A program made the translations under genes and the position numbers. From positions 213,177-277,176 of the forward strand of contig CAJNAR010000021.1 in assembly GCA_905220665.1 (NCBI GenBank): DNA of 64,000 nt, in the 5' to 3' direction. Source of the stretch: Albugo candida. Its lineage: Eukaryota; Oomycota; Peronosporomycetes; Albuginales; Albuginaceae. The notes beneath the pieces are model-generated. The model was given only the letters and a program-made list of their open reading frames with translations. It ran no database searches and was not told where the DNA came from. Shown piece after piece: positions 46,146-58,109 of the stretch. Positions within the stretch are counted from its first letter, which is position 1, and each line of letters begins with the position of its first letter.

Positions 46146-47551
46146 ATGACATCTTTAGAGGTAGAAAATAGTCGTCTTCATGAACGACTGCAGCTCTTAG
46201 AGGCAAAATACATCGAGTTGGAAGAGCGAACGAGCAAGAAAATAGAAGAATTGATCGATGAAATTGAGACTCTTGCAGAAGCTAATCGTTTGCTACTTGA
46301 GGAAAGGCAAACACCAATAGAAACATCTTCTACCGTAGCTTTACAGCAGATTCCTGACGAATTACTACTTGCTGGAAACGGACTACAAACAACGCTTCTT
46401 TGCTGCATTTCGGACGCTACTGACTTTGGGAATCTGCTCTGTGTATCGAGTATGAAGAATCACCCGCAAATTGCTCTCACCGGAGGAGCTGATAAGAATA
46501 TATATGCTCATAATTGGGACACGAAGGAATCCAAACTTTGTAAATTTGAAGGATCGGCTCCAGTTTTATGCGTTTCATTCAATCCGAACCCAGAATTTGC
46601 GTCATACTTTGTAGCCGCTTTTATGGATTCAAAACACGGGCTCTTTCATCTGAAGACTTCATTGGATGTACATTCAAAAGACTGGGAGATTCAGTGTGTG
46701 ACGATGTTTCATGACCATTCACGCCAAGGAGCCTTACGTATTGCCTGGAGTGCGTCAGGGGAGTACTTTGCAACGGGTTCAAGTGACAAATCTTTGCATA
46801 TCTATCGTTGTGAGAATTTGAATTCTTGCTCGAAGAAGTCACACAAAGAGACCGAAGAAACTCAATCCTGTGAAAAAGTCAAATCGTTTTATTTCAACGG
46901 AACTGTACAAGCACTTCTGTTTCTTCCGACTATGATTGAAAATGGTGTTATGAGAGAAAAGGAGCTATTGCTTGCGGCAGTACGAGATGACTGCTATCTA
47001 CATTACATCGACATGGAAACAATGGAGAAGGAAAGGTGAGTATTTGATGCCAACATTCGCTTTGGTTACTCAATTCACATTCGTAGAATCAACATGAACC
47101 AAGATGGTATCGAACACTCATCCTATACGATCATGGATCTCCAACTATCACCAAGTAAAAAGTACTGCCTTGCAGCCACCGATAAAGATCGACTTTTCAT
47201 CTTTCAGGTGCGATGCTTCCAGACCCCATGTGAAGTTGATTCACAACTACTTTGTTTTCCTACCAGCCAAAATCAAATTTTTTGCTGAGAAGCTATTATG
47301 GTCACAAAGCAGGTGCATACAGTCAACCTCGTGCCGCATGGCATCCATCGGAGAAGTACATTATGGCTAATTCTGAAGAGTCTGGATCCTTATTTGTATG
47401 GTGTGTAGCTTCCGAAAGTGTGGTTGATGTTATAGAAGCGCATGATAAGATTATTCGCGATTTAACCATTCAAAACGGTGCTCGAGGTGCATTTTTATAC
47501 ACCGTCTCCTATGACACAAGCATGAAGGTTTGGAGCTGCAACACCTTATAA
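46146..47551 (+). CDS. WD40-repeat protein with N-terminal coiled coil
   Basis: Exons are 46146-47035, 47087-47207 and 47267-47551, with introns of 51 and 59 nt, and phases fit (431 aa). Residues 1-60 form a coiled coil rich in Glu and Leu. A beta-propeller follows, with WD-like units such as IALTGGADKNIYAHNWD, LRIAWSASGEYFATGSSDKSLHIY, MDLQLSPSKKYCLAATDKDRLFIF and LYTVSYDTSMKVW. A specific orthologue was not recognised. The stop codon is only ~52 nt before the start of the next gene. Confidence 0.8.
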
Positions 47552-47603
47552 TATAATTATAATCATTTTACTCGAGTAATTTGTATACTGGGTGCATGAA
47601 ACG

Positions 47604-48539
47604 ATGCTTAGGTCGCTTTCATGTCGTTGCAAGCGTCGCACTTTAAGCGATACATATGAGCTCATGGACAAAATTGGTGAGGGTAAAACCGGCTCTGTGT
47701 ATGCTGCTAGTAAACGTGATGGGAATGAAGGTAAATTTGCCGCGAAACTGATCTCTTTTGAGTATCTTTCGAGCCAGAATCGTCGACAAGCGCTCGAAAG
47801 CGAAATAAAAATTCTATCCAAGTTGGGTCACCGCTCAATCATTCGTTTTGTCGATGTGTTTGAGGAGAAAGACGCGTTTGTGATTGTCACCGAAAGAGCT
47901 GAAGACGAGTTGATGACCGTTTTGTGTCGATATTATGCATTTCAGATATGTGAACGCGACGTTGCGTTTCTGATACATGAATTACTTGATGCAGTGTCGT
48001 ATCTCCATCATTTGGGAGTGACGCATCGTGACATAAAATTAGAGAATATCATGTGTAAATCGCGTGATCTTCACGATGGAATTGTGCTGATCGATTTTGG
48101 GTTGGCTCATCGCTACAGCAAAGGTAATGGTAGACCACAAGGAATGAATGGGACGTGTCATTACATGGCACCGGAAATGTTTGGAAAAGACAGTGTTTAT
48201 GATCATCGAATTGATATTTGGGCAATTGGTGTGGTAGCATTTATCTTATTGTGTGGCTGTTACCCTTTCGATGCAAAGTTTATGTCTCAAGTAGAAGATC
48301 AAATAGTTTCTGGAAGCTTCACTTTTCCAAAAGATGTTGTCTCTGTTATGTCAGATGCCGCCAAAGATTTCATATCTCAAGTCCTCATTCCTGACCCGAA
48401 TTCAAGAGCTTCAGCAGCGAAGCATTTGAAGCATCCTTGGGTTTCAAGTTGGCGAAAACAGTCCACCAATGTCTATTGTGCCGAACGATTAAAGCAGTTT
48501 GGAGAGCAGAAAATGAACCTACGTATTGATGGGTCGTGA
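47604..48539 (+). CDS. CAMK-like serine/threonine protein kinase
   Basis: A single exon of 311 aa, with ATG 47604 the first Met of the frame. It is nearly all kinase domain, with a GEGKTGSVYAA glycine loop, AAK lysine, THRDIKLENIM catalytic loop, LIDFGL, MAPEM, and DIWAIGVVAFILLCGCYPF, which places it near CaMK/DCAMKL-type kinases. The C-terminal ~45 residues are too short for a clear calmodulin-binding or EF-hand regulatory domain. All catalytic residues are present, so it should be active. Confidence 0.9.
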   Translation: MLRSLSCRCKRRTLSDTYELMDKIGEGKTGSVYAASKRDGNEGKFAAKLISFEYLSSQNRRQALESEIKILSKLGHRSIIRFVDVFEEKDAFVIVTERAEDELMTVLCRYYAFQICERDVAFLIHELLDAVSYLHHLGVTHRDIKLENIMCKSRDLHDGIVLIDFGLAHRYSKGNGRPQGMNGTCHYMAPEMFGKDSVYDHRIDIWAIGVVAFILLCGCYPFDAKFMSQVEDQIVSGSFTFPKDVVSVMSDAAKDFISQVLIPDPNSRASAAKHLKHPWVSSWRKQSTNVYCAERLKQFGEQKMNLRIDGS

Positions 48540-48913
48540 TATTGTAATTGGACTGTAATGCGGGACACTTGATGGTCGAGAAAGCCATGTCAAGCCTTAG
48601 ACGTGCCGCAGTGATATGTTACATAACTCTGATTTGGAAGACTTGGCGATGACTAATTGACAAGAAGCACACTTCGTTAGCGACGAATGCTTTTGTGGTC
48701 TTGATTTTCATTTGAATCTCATTTCGACATCCAGTAGCTATAGAAAGTTCCTGCACTCAATCAGTATAAAAACGTCACTTTTATTCATCCAATAATGGCG
48801 CTTTGTCCATTCAAAACGCTTCAGATCATCGACGAATCGAAGCCGGTCATATTGCGTACTTAGTTGAGACTTTTCGGTGAGCTGTTGAGGCGAAACAAAA
48901 ATAAGACGAGCTC
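48540..48913. other. Intergenic region, no gene recognised
   Basis: No open frame of note; should contain the promoter of NDUFV1. Confidence 0.5.
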
Positions 48914-50479
48914 ATGATCAGCTCCAGGTCGCATACATTGAAGCTTGTTTCTTCTGGTTGAGCACAACATTTATCTTGCGGTCGACTATATTCTCATGTA
49001 TTTTACGTGCTAGGTGCAGGAAGGAGCATTTGCTCGACCGCAATCATTCAAAATGGCTCTGTTGTAAAAGAGGAACCCGCCATGACTCGGGTTTACGGCG
49101 GCCTCAAAGATGACGATCGTATTTTTACCAATTTGTACGGCGAAAAGACGTGGAGAATCGATGGCGCTCTCAAGCGAGGCGATTGGTATCGAACTAAAGA
49201 TCTACTTTGTATGGGTCCGGAATGGATTATCCAAGAAGTGAAAGATTCCGGTTTGCGTGGTCGTGGGGGTGCGGGCTTTCCTTCTGGGTTAAAATGGTCG
49301 TTTATGCCCAAGCAGACGGATGGACGTCCTTCATTTCTGGTTGTAAATGCAGACGAGTCCGAACCTGGAACATGTAAGGACCGGGAAATCATGCGCAAAG
49401 ATCCACATAAGCTCGTTGAAGGATGTCTTCTGGCCGGTTTCGCGATGCGTGCACGTGCAGCGTATATATACATACGGGGAGAGTTTTTTAATGAAGCTGT
49501 GATTTTAGAGGAAGCTATCCATGAAGCATATCAGAAAGGGTTTCTCGGTGTCGACGCCTGCGGAAGTGGCTACGACTTTGACGTATACCTCCACCGGGGT
49601 GCGGGTGCTTATATTTGCGGGGAAGAAACCAGTTTGCTCGAGAGTTTGGAAGGTAAACAGGGAAAACCTCGTCTTAAACCTCCATTTCCAGCAAACACAG
49701 GGCTATACGGTTGTCCAACAACAGTGACAAATGTGGAAACAGTAGCTGTGTCTCCAACAATTCTTCGTCGAGGTGGATCGTGGTTTGCTTCGCTTGGTCG
49801 AAAAAATAATTCCGGAACGAAATTGTTCTGTATATCAGGTCACGTTAATAATCCTTGTACGGTGGAGGAGGAAATGAGCATTCCTCTAAAAGACCTAATC
49901 GAAAAACACTGCGGTGGCGTCCGTGGTGGATGGGAAAATCTCCAGGCATGTATCCCTGGTGGTTCTTCAGTACCTGTTCTCGATGAGGAATTATGTCAAG
50001 ATATCATGATGGATTTTGACGATCTTAAGAATCGCGGGGGATCTGGGCTGGGCACGGCAGCAGTTACCATTTTTGACAAAAGCGTTGACATGGTCGCAGC
50101 AATTCGTCGATTAGCTCATTTCTACACACACGAAAGCTGTGGTCAATGCACACCTTGTCGCGAAGGTACCGGGTGGATGGAAGCGATTTTGTTGAAAATG
50201 GAGAAAGGTGAAGCAGATCTGGAAGAGATTCCAATGCTTGAAGAAATCTCTCGTCAGATTGAAGGACACACTATATGCGCATTGGGTGACGCTGCTGCGT
50301 GGCCTGTGCAGGGACTTATCCGAAAGTTCAAACACAAAATTATTGAGCGCATTGAGAATCCTTCTTCCTTCGATCCAGCAGCCCATTTCCAAAGGTCCTG
50401 GCCAGGCGCACCATTCCGCAATCAAAATTGGGTGCAGCAATATGGAAGCGGATCTACTTATAAAGCCAATGCGAATTGA
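48914..50479 (+). CDS. NDUFV1: NADH:ubiquinone oxidoreductase 51-kDa flavoprotein subunit
   Basis: This subunit is the NADH- and FMN-binding entry of mitochondrial complex I. Exon 1 (48914-48956) encodes [15 protein letters not shown], a basic, Ser-rich presequence with no acidic residues, and joins over a 57-nt intron (48957-49013, phase 1) to 49014-50479, giving 502 aa. Without this exon the frame has no upstream ATG, which supports the model. Motifs: [16 protein letters not shown] (FMN/NADH), [32 protein letters not shown], and the [4Fe-4S] cluster N3 ligands in [12 protein letters not shown] plus the Cys in [13 protein letters not shown]. All are intact. Confidence 0.97.
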
Positions 50480-50652
50480 TCGTATCGTATCGTATCTCAT
50501 TAGCGGACACGTAAGTTCTCTCGCAAAGGGACGCACATGCACATAATAATTCATAGCGAATACGTTTCCTTTTTATTGCAACGCATTTTGAACTCATACG
50601 CAAATGGCTCGAAGGTGCGGCAATTGACCTGATTGGTTGAAAATAGTCAAGA

Positions 50653-51178
50653 ATGGCCATCGCAATGAGCACTGCGAGCAGATTATTTGTATGCACCCGA
50701 ACGCATTCGCTGGATTTATCCGCGCGCTTTTTCTCATCAAGTGGGCAAATACGTCGTCGGAAACCGGTACGCCTAGGTCGTGACGAAGCTCGGCGCAAGA
50801 TAGAACCGAAGGAGCTAACGCAGCAATCAGAGGCCGTAACGAATTATCAGGAGCAGCTACCGGCGGAAGCACCGTTTTTATCAAACAATAATGCTCCGCA
50901 GAACCTTAAAACCGTCCTGAAAGAGGTTGGCTTATTTTCGTGTTTACTAAACATTTTGAGATCTAATTTCCCGCATCGTAGAGCTTTTTTTGGGGTATAG
51001 GAATAACTCTGGCGTTCACACTCGTTGGTGCCATATTTGGTGCTATGGAACAGGTGATCAATCTATCACAAATCGGTGTGTAGTGCTGATGTGAACGATT
51101 ATTAATTTGTAGACCGACAAACCCGGTTGTTTTGCCGCAACCAAGGTGATAGAAGAACTTGATAAAGAGACTGAATAA
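50653..51178 (+). CDS. Small mitochondrial single-span membrane protein
   Basis: Three exons (50653-50925, 50982-51053, 51113-51178; introns 56 and 59 nt) give 136 aa. The N terminus is basic and Ser/Thr/Arg-rich (MSTASRLFVCTRTHS, ARFFSSSGQIRRRKP), typical of a mitochondrial targeting sequence with a possible cleavage near the FSSS motif. Exon 2 encodes one hydrophobic span (FFWGIGITLAFTLVGAIFGA), and a short tail containing Cys follows. It has the shape of a small respiratory-complex accessory subunit. No family was recognised. It follows NDUFV1 on the same strand by ~170 bp. Confidence 0.7.
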
Positions 51179-51829
51179 ATCATAGGGGTTTTATGTTCAA
51201 TCTTTTCGTCATAGTGTTGTTGCCTTTGCTTTGAATGTATTCATTCACTTGTTCTGGGAAGAGCATTTGCAGTCTCAAGTGATTGAACTGACACAAACAC
51301 TCAGACAGATCCCGTTCAATAGAAGGTAGCGTGGTCAACGATTCTTATGTGAAGATGCATATGCTACGACAAGAAAGATAACGGATTTTCTGATCAGAAA
51401 ATGTTTGGCTAGTAATAAGCGACTCGAATTGCTTAAACTCGTGTTAGTAGCAGACGATGCAAGAGAAACGAATCAAGCAACATTCACCCAGACTTTCACT
51501 CTGGTCAATGTTTCAAATTTGAATCAGGCCCAAACCAGGGCGTCGACCTATCCTTTTCTTCACGTGATGATACACGTTTCAATTACAACGCCACCAGAAG
51601 CTATTCTTTCGGCGATTATTGATAGATGAGTACCTGGTCACTGCTTCCTAAAGCTACTCGCGATGGCTGAATGTCAGCTACCAGCTTCTTGACGTCTTAA
51701 TAATGCGACACGATATAGAAGTGCATAAGCTCATATGCTCAATGCTACTTCCATGCCCGATTTAGAGGACAATAGAACGTTGACAGTGCAATATTAGCCG
51801 CAAATAAAACTCTAGGGGTACAGAAGGCT
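51179..51829. other. Intergenic region, no gene recognised
   Basis: A short plus-strand frame at 51405-51629 has no family signal. The right part borders the decayed duplicate that follows. Confidence 0.4.
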
Positions 51830-52590
51830 ACAACAAGAAATTGGTCGGATTGCGAGCCTCAATGCTCTGCGTGAGACTATGATTGAAAAGCGGAACGCTG
51901 CTGAATGACAAGAGTAAACTGAGCTCATGGCTTGGGAAAAGTCTGTCACATATATGCGTAGATTTACATGCAGTAAAGCAGAATATTGCGCACTTAGAAA
52001 ACAGGATGAAGAGAATGCAACAGGAAATGATGGAAACTACAGCAGAGATGAAAAACAACGCTGGAGAGAGCATACAGGACGTCCAAAATGCTGCAAAATA
52101 GGAACTTCGACTTACTGTGGAAAAGGATTTGATCGAATAAGAGCACTGAATGTCACTTTGTGGGATTCTAACTACTTGAACTACATTACAACTTGAGGAA
52201 TGGAAGGCGAAATATATGAGTCGAGAGAGCTGTTCAGAAGACCTTTAGAGAATACCCTTTTTGGAGATATCAGAACTTTACAAAAACTTGCTGATTTGAG
52301 AGATGCTGGATGAAATGGCGCACTTCTAACGCGAAATGTAAAGAAACCCACAACAAAACGTATGCCAGAAATTTAAATTTGGACTGTTGATAGTGCTCAA
52401 ATCACACCTAAGGGTGCATCCTCATGTATATAAAGTCGTGAAGCAACTATTTACATAGCGCTTTCCAATTGGCTTCACAAAGTATCAAAAGCCAGGACTA
52501 GCAAATCGAATCCACTCAACGCGCTCTGTAAAAGTCGGCATGAAATGTATGAATCAAAGATGAATTCTCTTGTATCCGAACTCCCAAAGG
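51830..52590 (+). pseudogene. Decayed duplicate of the FAM184-HMCES gene pair
   Basis: On the plus strand, 51830-52415 matches the C-terminal third of the FAM184-like gene: NRMKRMQQEMMETTAEMKNN corresponds to DRMKQMQEEMTATTAEMKKN in the intact gene, followed by GESIQDVQNAAK for EERIQDVKNAAK. The frame is then broken by TAG and many indels. 52470-52590 matches exon 8 and the following intron of HMCES, with the shared run AGCCAGGACTAGCA. The order FAM184 then HMCES equals that of the minus-strand source at 26.7-28.7 kb, with the intervening part deleted. It is non-functional. Confidence 0.8.
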
Positions 52591-53136
52591 TGCTTTCAGA
52601 CGAAGAGACACAGGGATGACTAAAGATAAATCAGTGGGCCGACTTGCAGTAAGTTACCCGGCTACTGCGGCGACCTCAACTCAACGATTGGTCTTATCAT
52701 CTGGATTGAACTGAGCACAAGCCCAAGATCGAACGCTGTGAGAGTTCAAAAGCAAGAAAGGATATATTGTGCACAGCTATACCATGATCTTAACTCTTAA
52801 AAATCAAACGGAATATCCCGAAGCAGAGAAATATCCGATATTGACATATTGGTCGTCGCGGCAGAGTTCTAACTTAGCTTACAGAACTGATTTTAGGATA
52901 TTTGTGGCAGCATTGATATATATTTGAAAACGCATACTGCCGATTTGGAAGATCAACAGTCCCGTCTCGCTTTCGGATGCTGCTAGTTCGATGTCAGATT
53001 TGGTATACATGCTGTGTTGAGCATTCTTATCAGATCAACATTTCTTTTTCGAATGCGAACACACTGCATTATAATGGCCGGAGTACTCCCGACTTGATAT
53101 CAATTTTTTCCTCCCGATCACGGTGAAGGTTATATC
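52591..53136. other. Intergenic region, no gene recognised
   Basis: Stops in all frames. It may include further decayed parts of the duplicate, but no match to its source was seen. Confidence 0.4.
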
Positions 53137-53640
53137 ATGCAAGATTGTAGTGACGATACGGACATGATCGAAGGATTATCGACAGATTGTGTCCGACTTA
53201 TGGCTTGCATTGCAGGCAATGACTCTGCTGCTCGACAGTGCCAGCACTTCCCGTGCTACAAAATTACGTTTTGCGCACACGTTCCATATTCCCGAAAGAA
53301 GTATTTCGATAAAGACGAACGCATCAAGCTGGCAAAGCTTCTGCTCGTACGCCATTGCGATACGATAAGTGAAAGTGCGACTTCGACTCTACTCCCGGTT
53401 GATTGTATATATTTAAACAAGGGTGGCGGACATCTAATTAGGGGGAACTTCACCACTTGTAAGACATCTCACATCTAATATCAGCTGGTCGTAGCCTCGG
53501 AATTGTGGTGGGATAAGCTAGCCGCAATACATGTCCTCAATCGCATGGCAAATCGGCATTCAGACATCAAAGTCATTCGGTCTAATCTAGTAATAAAGAC
53601 ACCTTCAATTGAGCATAAAACGTTATCTGTTATAACCTGA
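53137..53640 (+). CDS. Hypothetical protein, two exons
   Basis: ATG 53137 opens 87 codons. A GTTGAT...ATCAG intron (53398-53484, 87 nt, CTAAT branch) joins in phase 0 to a second open segment ending in TGA at 53638-53640, for 138 aa. The second exon looks protein-like (LVVASELWWDKLAAIHVLNRMANRHSDIKV, seen as SELWWDKLAAIHVLNRMA). No domain recognised. The stop shares a base with the ATG of the kelch gene, so the two could instead belong to one longer unit with a misjudged junction. Confidence 0.45.
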
Positions 53641-56047
53641 TGAGTGTGTCGACTCAACTCCAATCGCGATCGACGCACGAGAGGAGCTCAGCAAAATGGC
53701 AGCGGTTGCTCCCGAAAAGTGATAAAGGATGCACACCGTCTGGAAGATCGGGGCACGCGATGACATCTATACCCGACTTACATGGATTCTTACTATTTGG
53801 AGGCTCTGATCGTCATGCATTCTACGATGATATTTTCTTGCTATTCCATGCTAGTGAAAGTGGCGACAGTGAAAATGAGTCATTAACACCACATTTTGAA
53901 TGGAAAAAGTTGAGCATTTCACACGAATCCATGACCACTTACCTTGATCAGGAGGGAGCTTTTGAGTATGAGCAACCACTCCTACCAGGATGCGCACGTT
54001 TCCATCATAAAATGCACTACATCTCCACATGTAAAACGGCCGAAGAAAAAAATGGATACCGTGTTCTTGTCATCGGTAATCCATTGATGGCAGCTGCTGA
54101 TGACAATACTGAGGAGGTGACATTTGAGAATGAAAGTCTTCGAGTTGAACAGCTTTATATCCAGAATATGGGATGTCATGCCCAGTGGACTCCTCTTAAG
54201 GTATCATGATTTGGGATGACGTATTTACAAATCAGCTGAAATGGGTTGTATTTTGGCAGATCAAGCGATCCTGGAAGCCAGTCGCTCGATATGCTCTTTG
54301 CAGTGTGGTACACAAGAAATCTATTTTCTTGCGTTGAGCTTCTGATATACGAGCAGTAATTGTTTGGATTTTGTAGCTCGTCGGTGCTCATTTATACTGC
54401 TTTGGTGGCAAAAATGCAACAGCATCGTATTTCTTTAACGACCTTTTTTACTACGATGTCGATAACAACGAGTGGAAACGTCCAAAAATCAAAGGGCAAG
54501 AACCATCTCCCCGTGCTTTTGCAGAAATGATTCTTTATAGCCCTTCGAATGAAACATCCGAAAGTAGCGCAAAAATTTTGCTGTATGGCGGTTCTGATAG
54601 TATTAATCGCTTTGGTGATATGTACCTGTACGATTTGAAATCTTGTAACTGGGAATTGATCACGACAACAGGCCAAATACCATCGCCACGCACAAATCAT
54701 ACCCTCACGTTTGTCGAGCCGTCATACCTTGTGTTACTCGGTAGTGAGAAGCAACCAATGCACAGGGAAGGAAACGATTTATTTATGTACGACATTCACA
54801 CGAAACAATGGCAAAATTTATTCTCAAAATCGGATAATCACATACAAAAGCAACGAACAGCCCACACCACGGTTTTATGGTCAACGGAGTTGAGTACAGA
54901 GTCGGATTGGAAATCTCTTTCACGATATCGTTTAATTGTATTTGGAGGATACGCCGGAGCCAATATGTGGCTTGACGATTTGCTATTGCTGACGGTGACT
55001 CTACGAGATCCGAGAATGGCTTTTTCATCGCAGTCGAGTGACTCCACCGTACCTCTTTTGGATATCACAAATTCGATATTGATGAAAGAACGGAGCAATA
55101 ATTCTCAGGGGACAGAAAGGGACGGATCAAGTCAGCAGACCAAACTTGAGCAAAAACCTCTTACAAAGATTCCCAAATTGGTCAAGAAGCGAAAGCGGCG
55201 CGATGATCTACCCATGTCACAAATGACTGACTTGGGACAAGAACAGAAAAGACAATTTGAGATTAGTGAATCTGAATTATGCTCAAATGAATTGATGGCA
55301 TCCGGCAGTTCGGACAAAGATTGTCATGTTCATTGCTTGGAACGATCTAACCTATTGTTAATCAACCAAGTCTTACTCGAAAAAGTTCGATACTTAGAGA
55401 AGCACATCCAAGGAAACAAGTCAGGTATCGAGAAACCCACAGACCAAATTCCAAATCAAACACATGTGCTGAACAATGGATTTCTTGAAAATATGGTTTC
55501 TCAAATCATATCGAAACTCTCTGTCGTCACAGAAATGTCTGCTAGTAAAATTTTCGATACCTCGTATCTGATTGAAAACAAGCTTTCGCTGATTCAAGAT
55601 GTCTTGGAAGACATCCGCCATACCTTTGATGAGACAACCGAATTGGAAGAGGACTCACCAGATAAAGCAAGCAGGTACGCATGACGCAACAATCTAATAT
55701 GAGCTTTGATCCATGAGGCCATACGCTCAAGTGGATGAAAGTGCAGTATCTTATTACTATCATGTTTTTAGGCTAGCAAAAAATCCCGTTATCAAGATGA
55801 GAAAAGAAGAGCTTGATGCACTGGAAGCAAGACTGACCAAGGCCGAAACCGAGAATGCGGAGTTACGAAGCAAGGTATTTTTACATTTCCTACATTACAA
55901 TGATGTGTACAGATAATTTCGACGATTTGATAGCTACATGAGGCTGAAGAAATTTTGCAAATAGTAGCGACGGCATCTGAACAAATACATCGGAATGCTG
56001 CCGTTCTAGTGAAAGAATTGGGACAAAGAAAGAAGGAAGGGTACTGA
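53640..56047 (+). CDS. Kelch-repeat protein with C-terminal coiled coil
   Basis: Five exons are inferred: 53640-54200, 54260-54307, 54377-55674, 55772-55874 and 55934-56047; introns are 59, 69, 97 and 59 nt, and all phases agree (about 710 aa). Kelch units: SGRSGHAMTSI-FLLFGGSD, YALCSVLVGAHLYCFGGKN, PSPRAFAEM-ILLYGGSD, PSPRTNHTLTFV-YLVLLGS and RLIVFGGYAGANMWLDDL, enough for a six-bladed propeller. A Lys/Arg-rich nuclear-signal-like stretch follows (KLVKKRKRRDD), then coiled coil (EELDALEARLTKAETENAEL). The last two exons are supported only by phase and heptad continuity; without them the frame stops at 55684. The specific partner is unknown. Confidence 0.75.
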
Positions 56048-56617
56048 AGAGAATGACCAGGCTGGCACCAGGGAAATAATTACAATATACTAACACAAAT
56101 TATGCGCACAACATCACTATATACTTAGCAGCGTCAATGTTCATGAAGTTATTGCAATCCACTGATTCAGTCTCAGGCGAGATGTCAGATTTATGCGTCG
56201 AATCCGTTTACGTCAGAGTAAGGAGCTGAAGCTGAATAGCAAAGCATATTAGGCCAAATGTATGTTGGGCAGATGCAGTTTTTTCTTTTTCATAGAAATT
56301 GATTGATTCTGTGCTCACTTTCTATTGCACAAGGGTACCGGGGCATTACTAGTTATCAGCCATTCTATAATTTTCGATTATGCTGATTATAAGAATATAA
56401 ACTACAGCACAAAGATCTAATGCCGAATAGTTCTTGCTACACTTGCGACCAGAATCGCTTGCGCTATGAGCGCGATGAATCCCTGTACATGACGAAAAAG
56501 CGTCTGCGGTGATAGACGCCGGTTTAGCTCCAAAAGTACAACCAGCCTAGTGTTGTGTGAATTAGTAAATTCAGCCTAATTCAGCGTGTCACGCGATCTT
56601 GCAGATTAAAGGACGTC
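56048..56617. other. Intergenic region, no gene recognised
   Basis: No open frame of note; upstream region of gamma-glutamyl hydrolase. Confidence 0.5.
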
Positions 56618-57559
56618 ATGCTTTTTGCATTCTTTCTCGCCAGCTTGGCCCTCGCTGTAGACGCAGGGGACCGTCCTATCATAGGAGTCTTTGCCCATCC
56701 TGCTACCTCTAATGGAGATTATCTTGCAGCTTCTTATGTAAAATGGGTGGAATCTGCTGGTGGACGCGTCGTTCCGATTCCTTATAACGCTCCGATCGAG
56801 TACCTTAGCTCAATTGTTCCACAATTTAACGGGATTTTGTTTCCAGGTGGTGCAGCTGAACTCAATGACCAAGCCACTTTTATTGTACGACTCGCAATCG
56901 CTCTGAACGACAAAGGAACTCATTTTCCAATTTGGGGAACTTGTCTCGGGTTGGAGTGGCTACTTCAAATCACTGCCGATGATATAGAAATACTGGATCA
57001 CGGATTCGACGCTGGCAACATATCGTTGCCCCTCAATTTCACAGATGAAGCACGATCCAGCCGGATTTTTGGTAGCATGAGCGCTGATGTGTACAACTGG
57101 CTCGCGACAAAGCCACTCACAATGAATAGTCATGAAAATGGGATCACAACCAAGCATTTTGCACAATCAAGGAAGGTTTCTTCATTTTACAAAGCTTTGG
57201 CCACAAATGTTGATCGGAATGGAGTCGAGTTTATTTCAGCTTTCGAAGCGTATAATTATCCCATTTATGGTGTCCAATTTCATCCTGAAAAAAGTATGTT
57301 CGAGTTCGGCGAGAAGGACAGTGGAACTCCGCATGAAGTGATTAATCATTCTTTTGAGGCTATCTCCGCCTCACAGTACTTTGCCAATTTCTTTGTCAAT
57401 GAAGCGAGAAAGAATGATCAGAAGTTCCATGATCCACACGAGGAGCGAGCCGCGCTTATTTACAACTACCGAACGTACACGGTCAAATCGCCGAAATTTG
57501 TGGAGACGTATCTTTTCAAACATGATTATCCAACAAGCTTTTGGAAAGTGTTTGTTTGA
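56618..57559 (+). CDS. GGH: Gamma-glutamyl hydrolase, secreted or vacuolar
   Basis: This class I glutamine amidotransferase-fold peptidase (C26) removes polyglutamate tails from folates. It is 313 aa in one exon. The signal peptide is MLFAFFLASLALAVDA. The mature part starts RPIIGVFAHPA; FNGILFPGGAAEL precedes the nucleophile elbow WGTCLGLEWL, whose Cys is catalytic, and the catalytic His is in YGVQFHPEKSMFEF. N-glycosylation sequons such as NIS and NFT are present. Length and motif spacing match family members. Confidence 0.95.
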   Translation: MLFAFFLASLALAVDAGDRPIIGVFAHPATSNGDYLAASYVKWVESAGGRVVPIPYNAPIEYLSSIVPQFNGILFPGGAAELNDQATFIVRLAIALNDKGTHFPIWGTCLGLEWLLQITADDIEILDHGFDAGNISLPLNFTDEARSSRIFGSMSADVYNWLATKPLTMNSHENGITTKHFAQSRKVSSFYKALATNVDRNGVEFISAFEAYNYPIYGVQFHPEKSMFEFGEKDSGTPHEVINHSFEAISASQYFANFFVNEARKNDQKFHDPHEERAALIYNYRTYTVKSPKFVETYLFKHDYPTSFWKVFV

Positions 57560-57646
57560 AAAAGCTGGCTGGAGATTGCAAAAAGTATTGCCTAAACGTA
57601 GTGGTTGATTCTAATCTTTGTATCAATCGATGTTGTTTGAGTCCTT

Positions 57647-58109
57647 TTACTTCCTCTCCTCCTGAATTCTTTCTGCAGACGCTCGTACCTGATGAATTCT
57701 CGCTACAAGAGTAATGATTGCTATTATAAATATTCCGATCATGCGCTGCTGTGGGGGAGTGAATATATTGAAACAAGAACATGTAAATATTTCTAAGCGA
57801 CAGCTTGAGTAAACGAGCAAGAACTCAGCAGGTCGTTTTCGGGTAATTTTACGACAATCATATTCTAGATTATGATGCTCCCCTCGAAGCAAAGGTAAGA
57901 TAAACAGGCCCACCTGCGTTATCGTAATCTCCGCATACAGCAATTGCACTCTCCAATTCTTGATGAACTAATATAAATTCTCTACTAGTACTGGTGCATC
58001 CTAGTTCCCAGCTAATATCATCGGTTTTAAGTGGTAGTTTACACTTGTGTAAATCCAGCCAGAATGTCGGAATCGGGTTCGAAGCAATAATTGAGCAGGA
58101 GGCAGTCAA
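57647..58109 (-). CDS. Putative membrane protein, exon structure unresolved
   Basis: Two minus-strand frames look coding. One (58109-57870) reads FWLDLHKCKLPLKTDDISWELGC, shown partly as WLDLHKCKLPLK, and CGDYDNAG. The other (to 57647) ends with a clear membrane span and basic tail, RMIGIFIIAIITLVARIHQ. They overlap and must be linked by one or two introns; a GTGGGC donor at the end of CGDYDNAG is a candidate. No ATG was placed. An upstream hydrophobic frame at 58468-58734 may be another exon. Not recognised. Confidence 0.4.
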
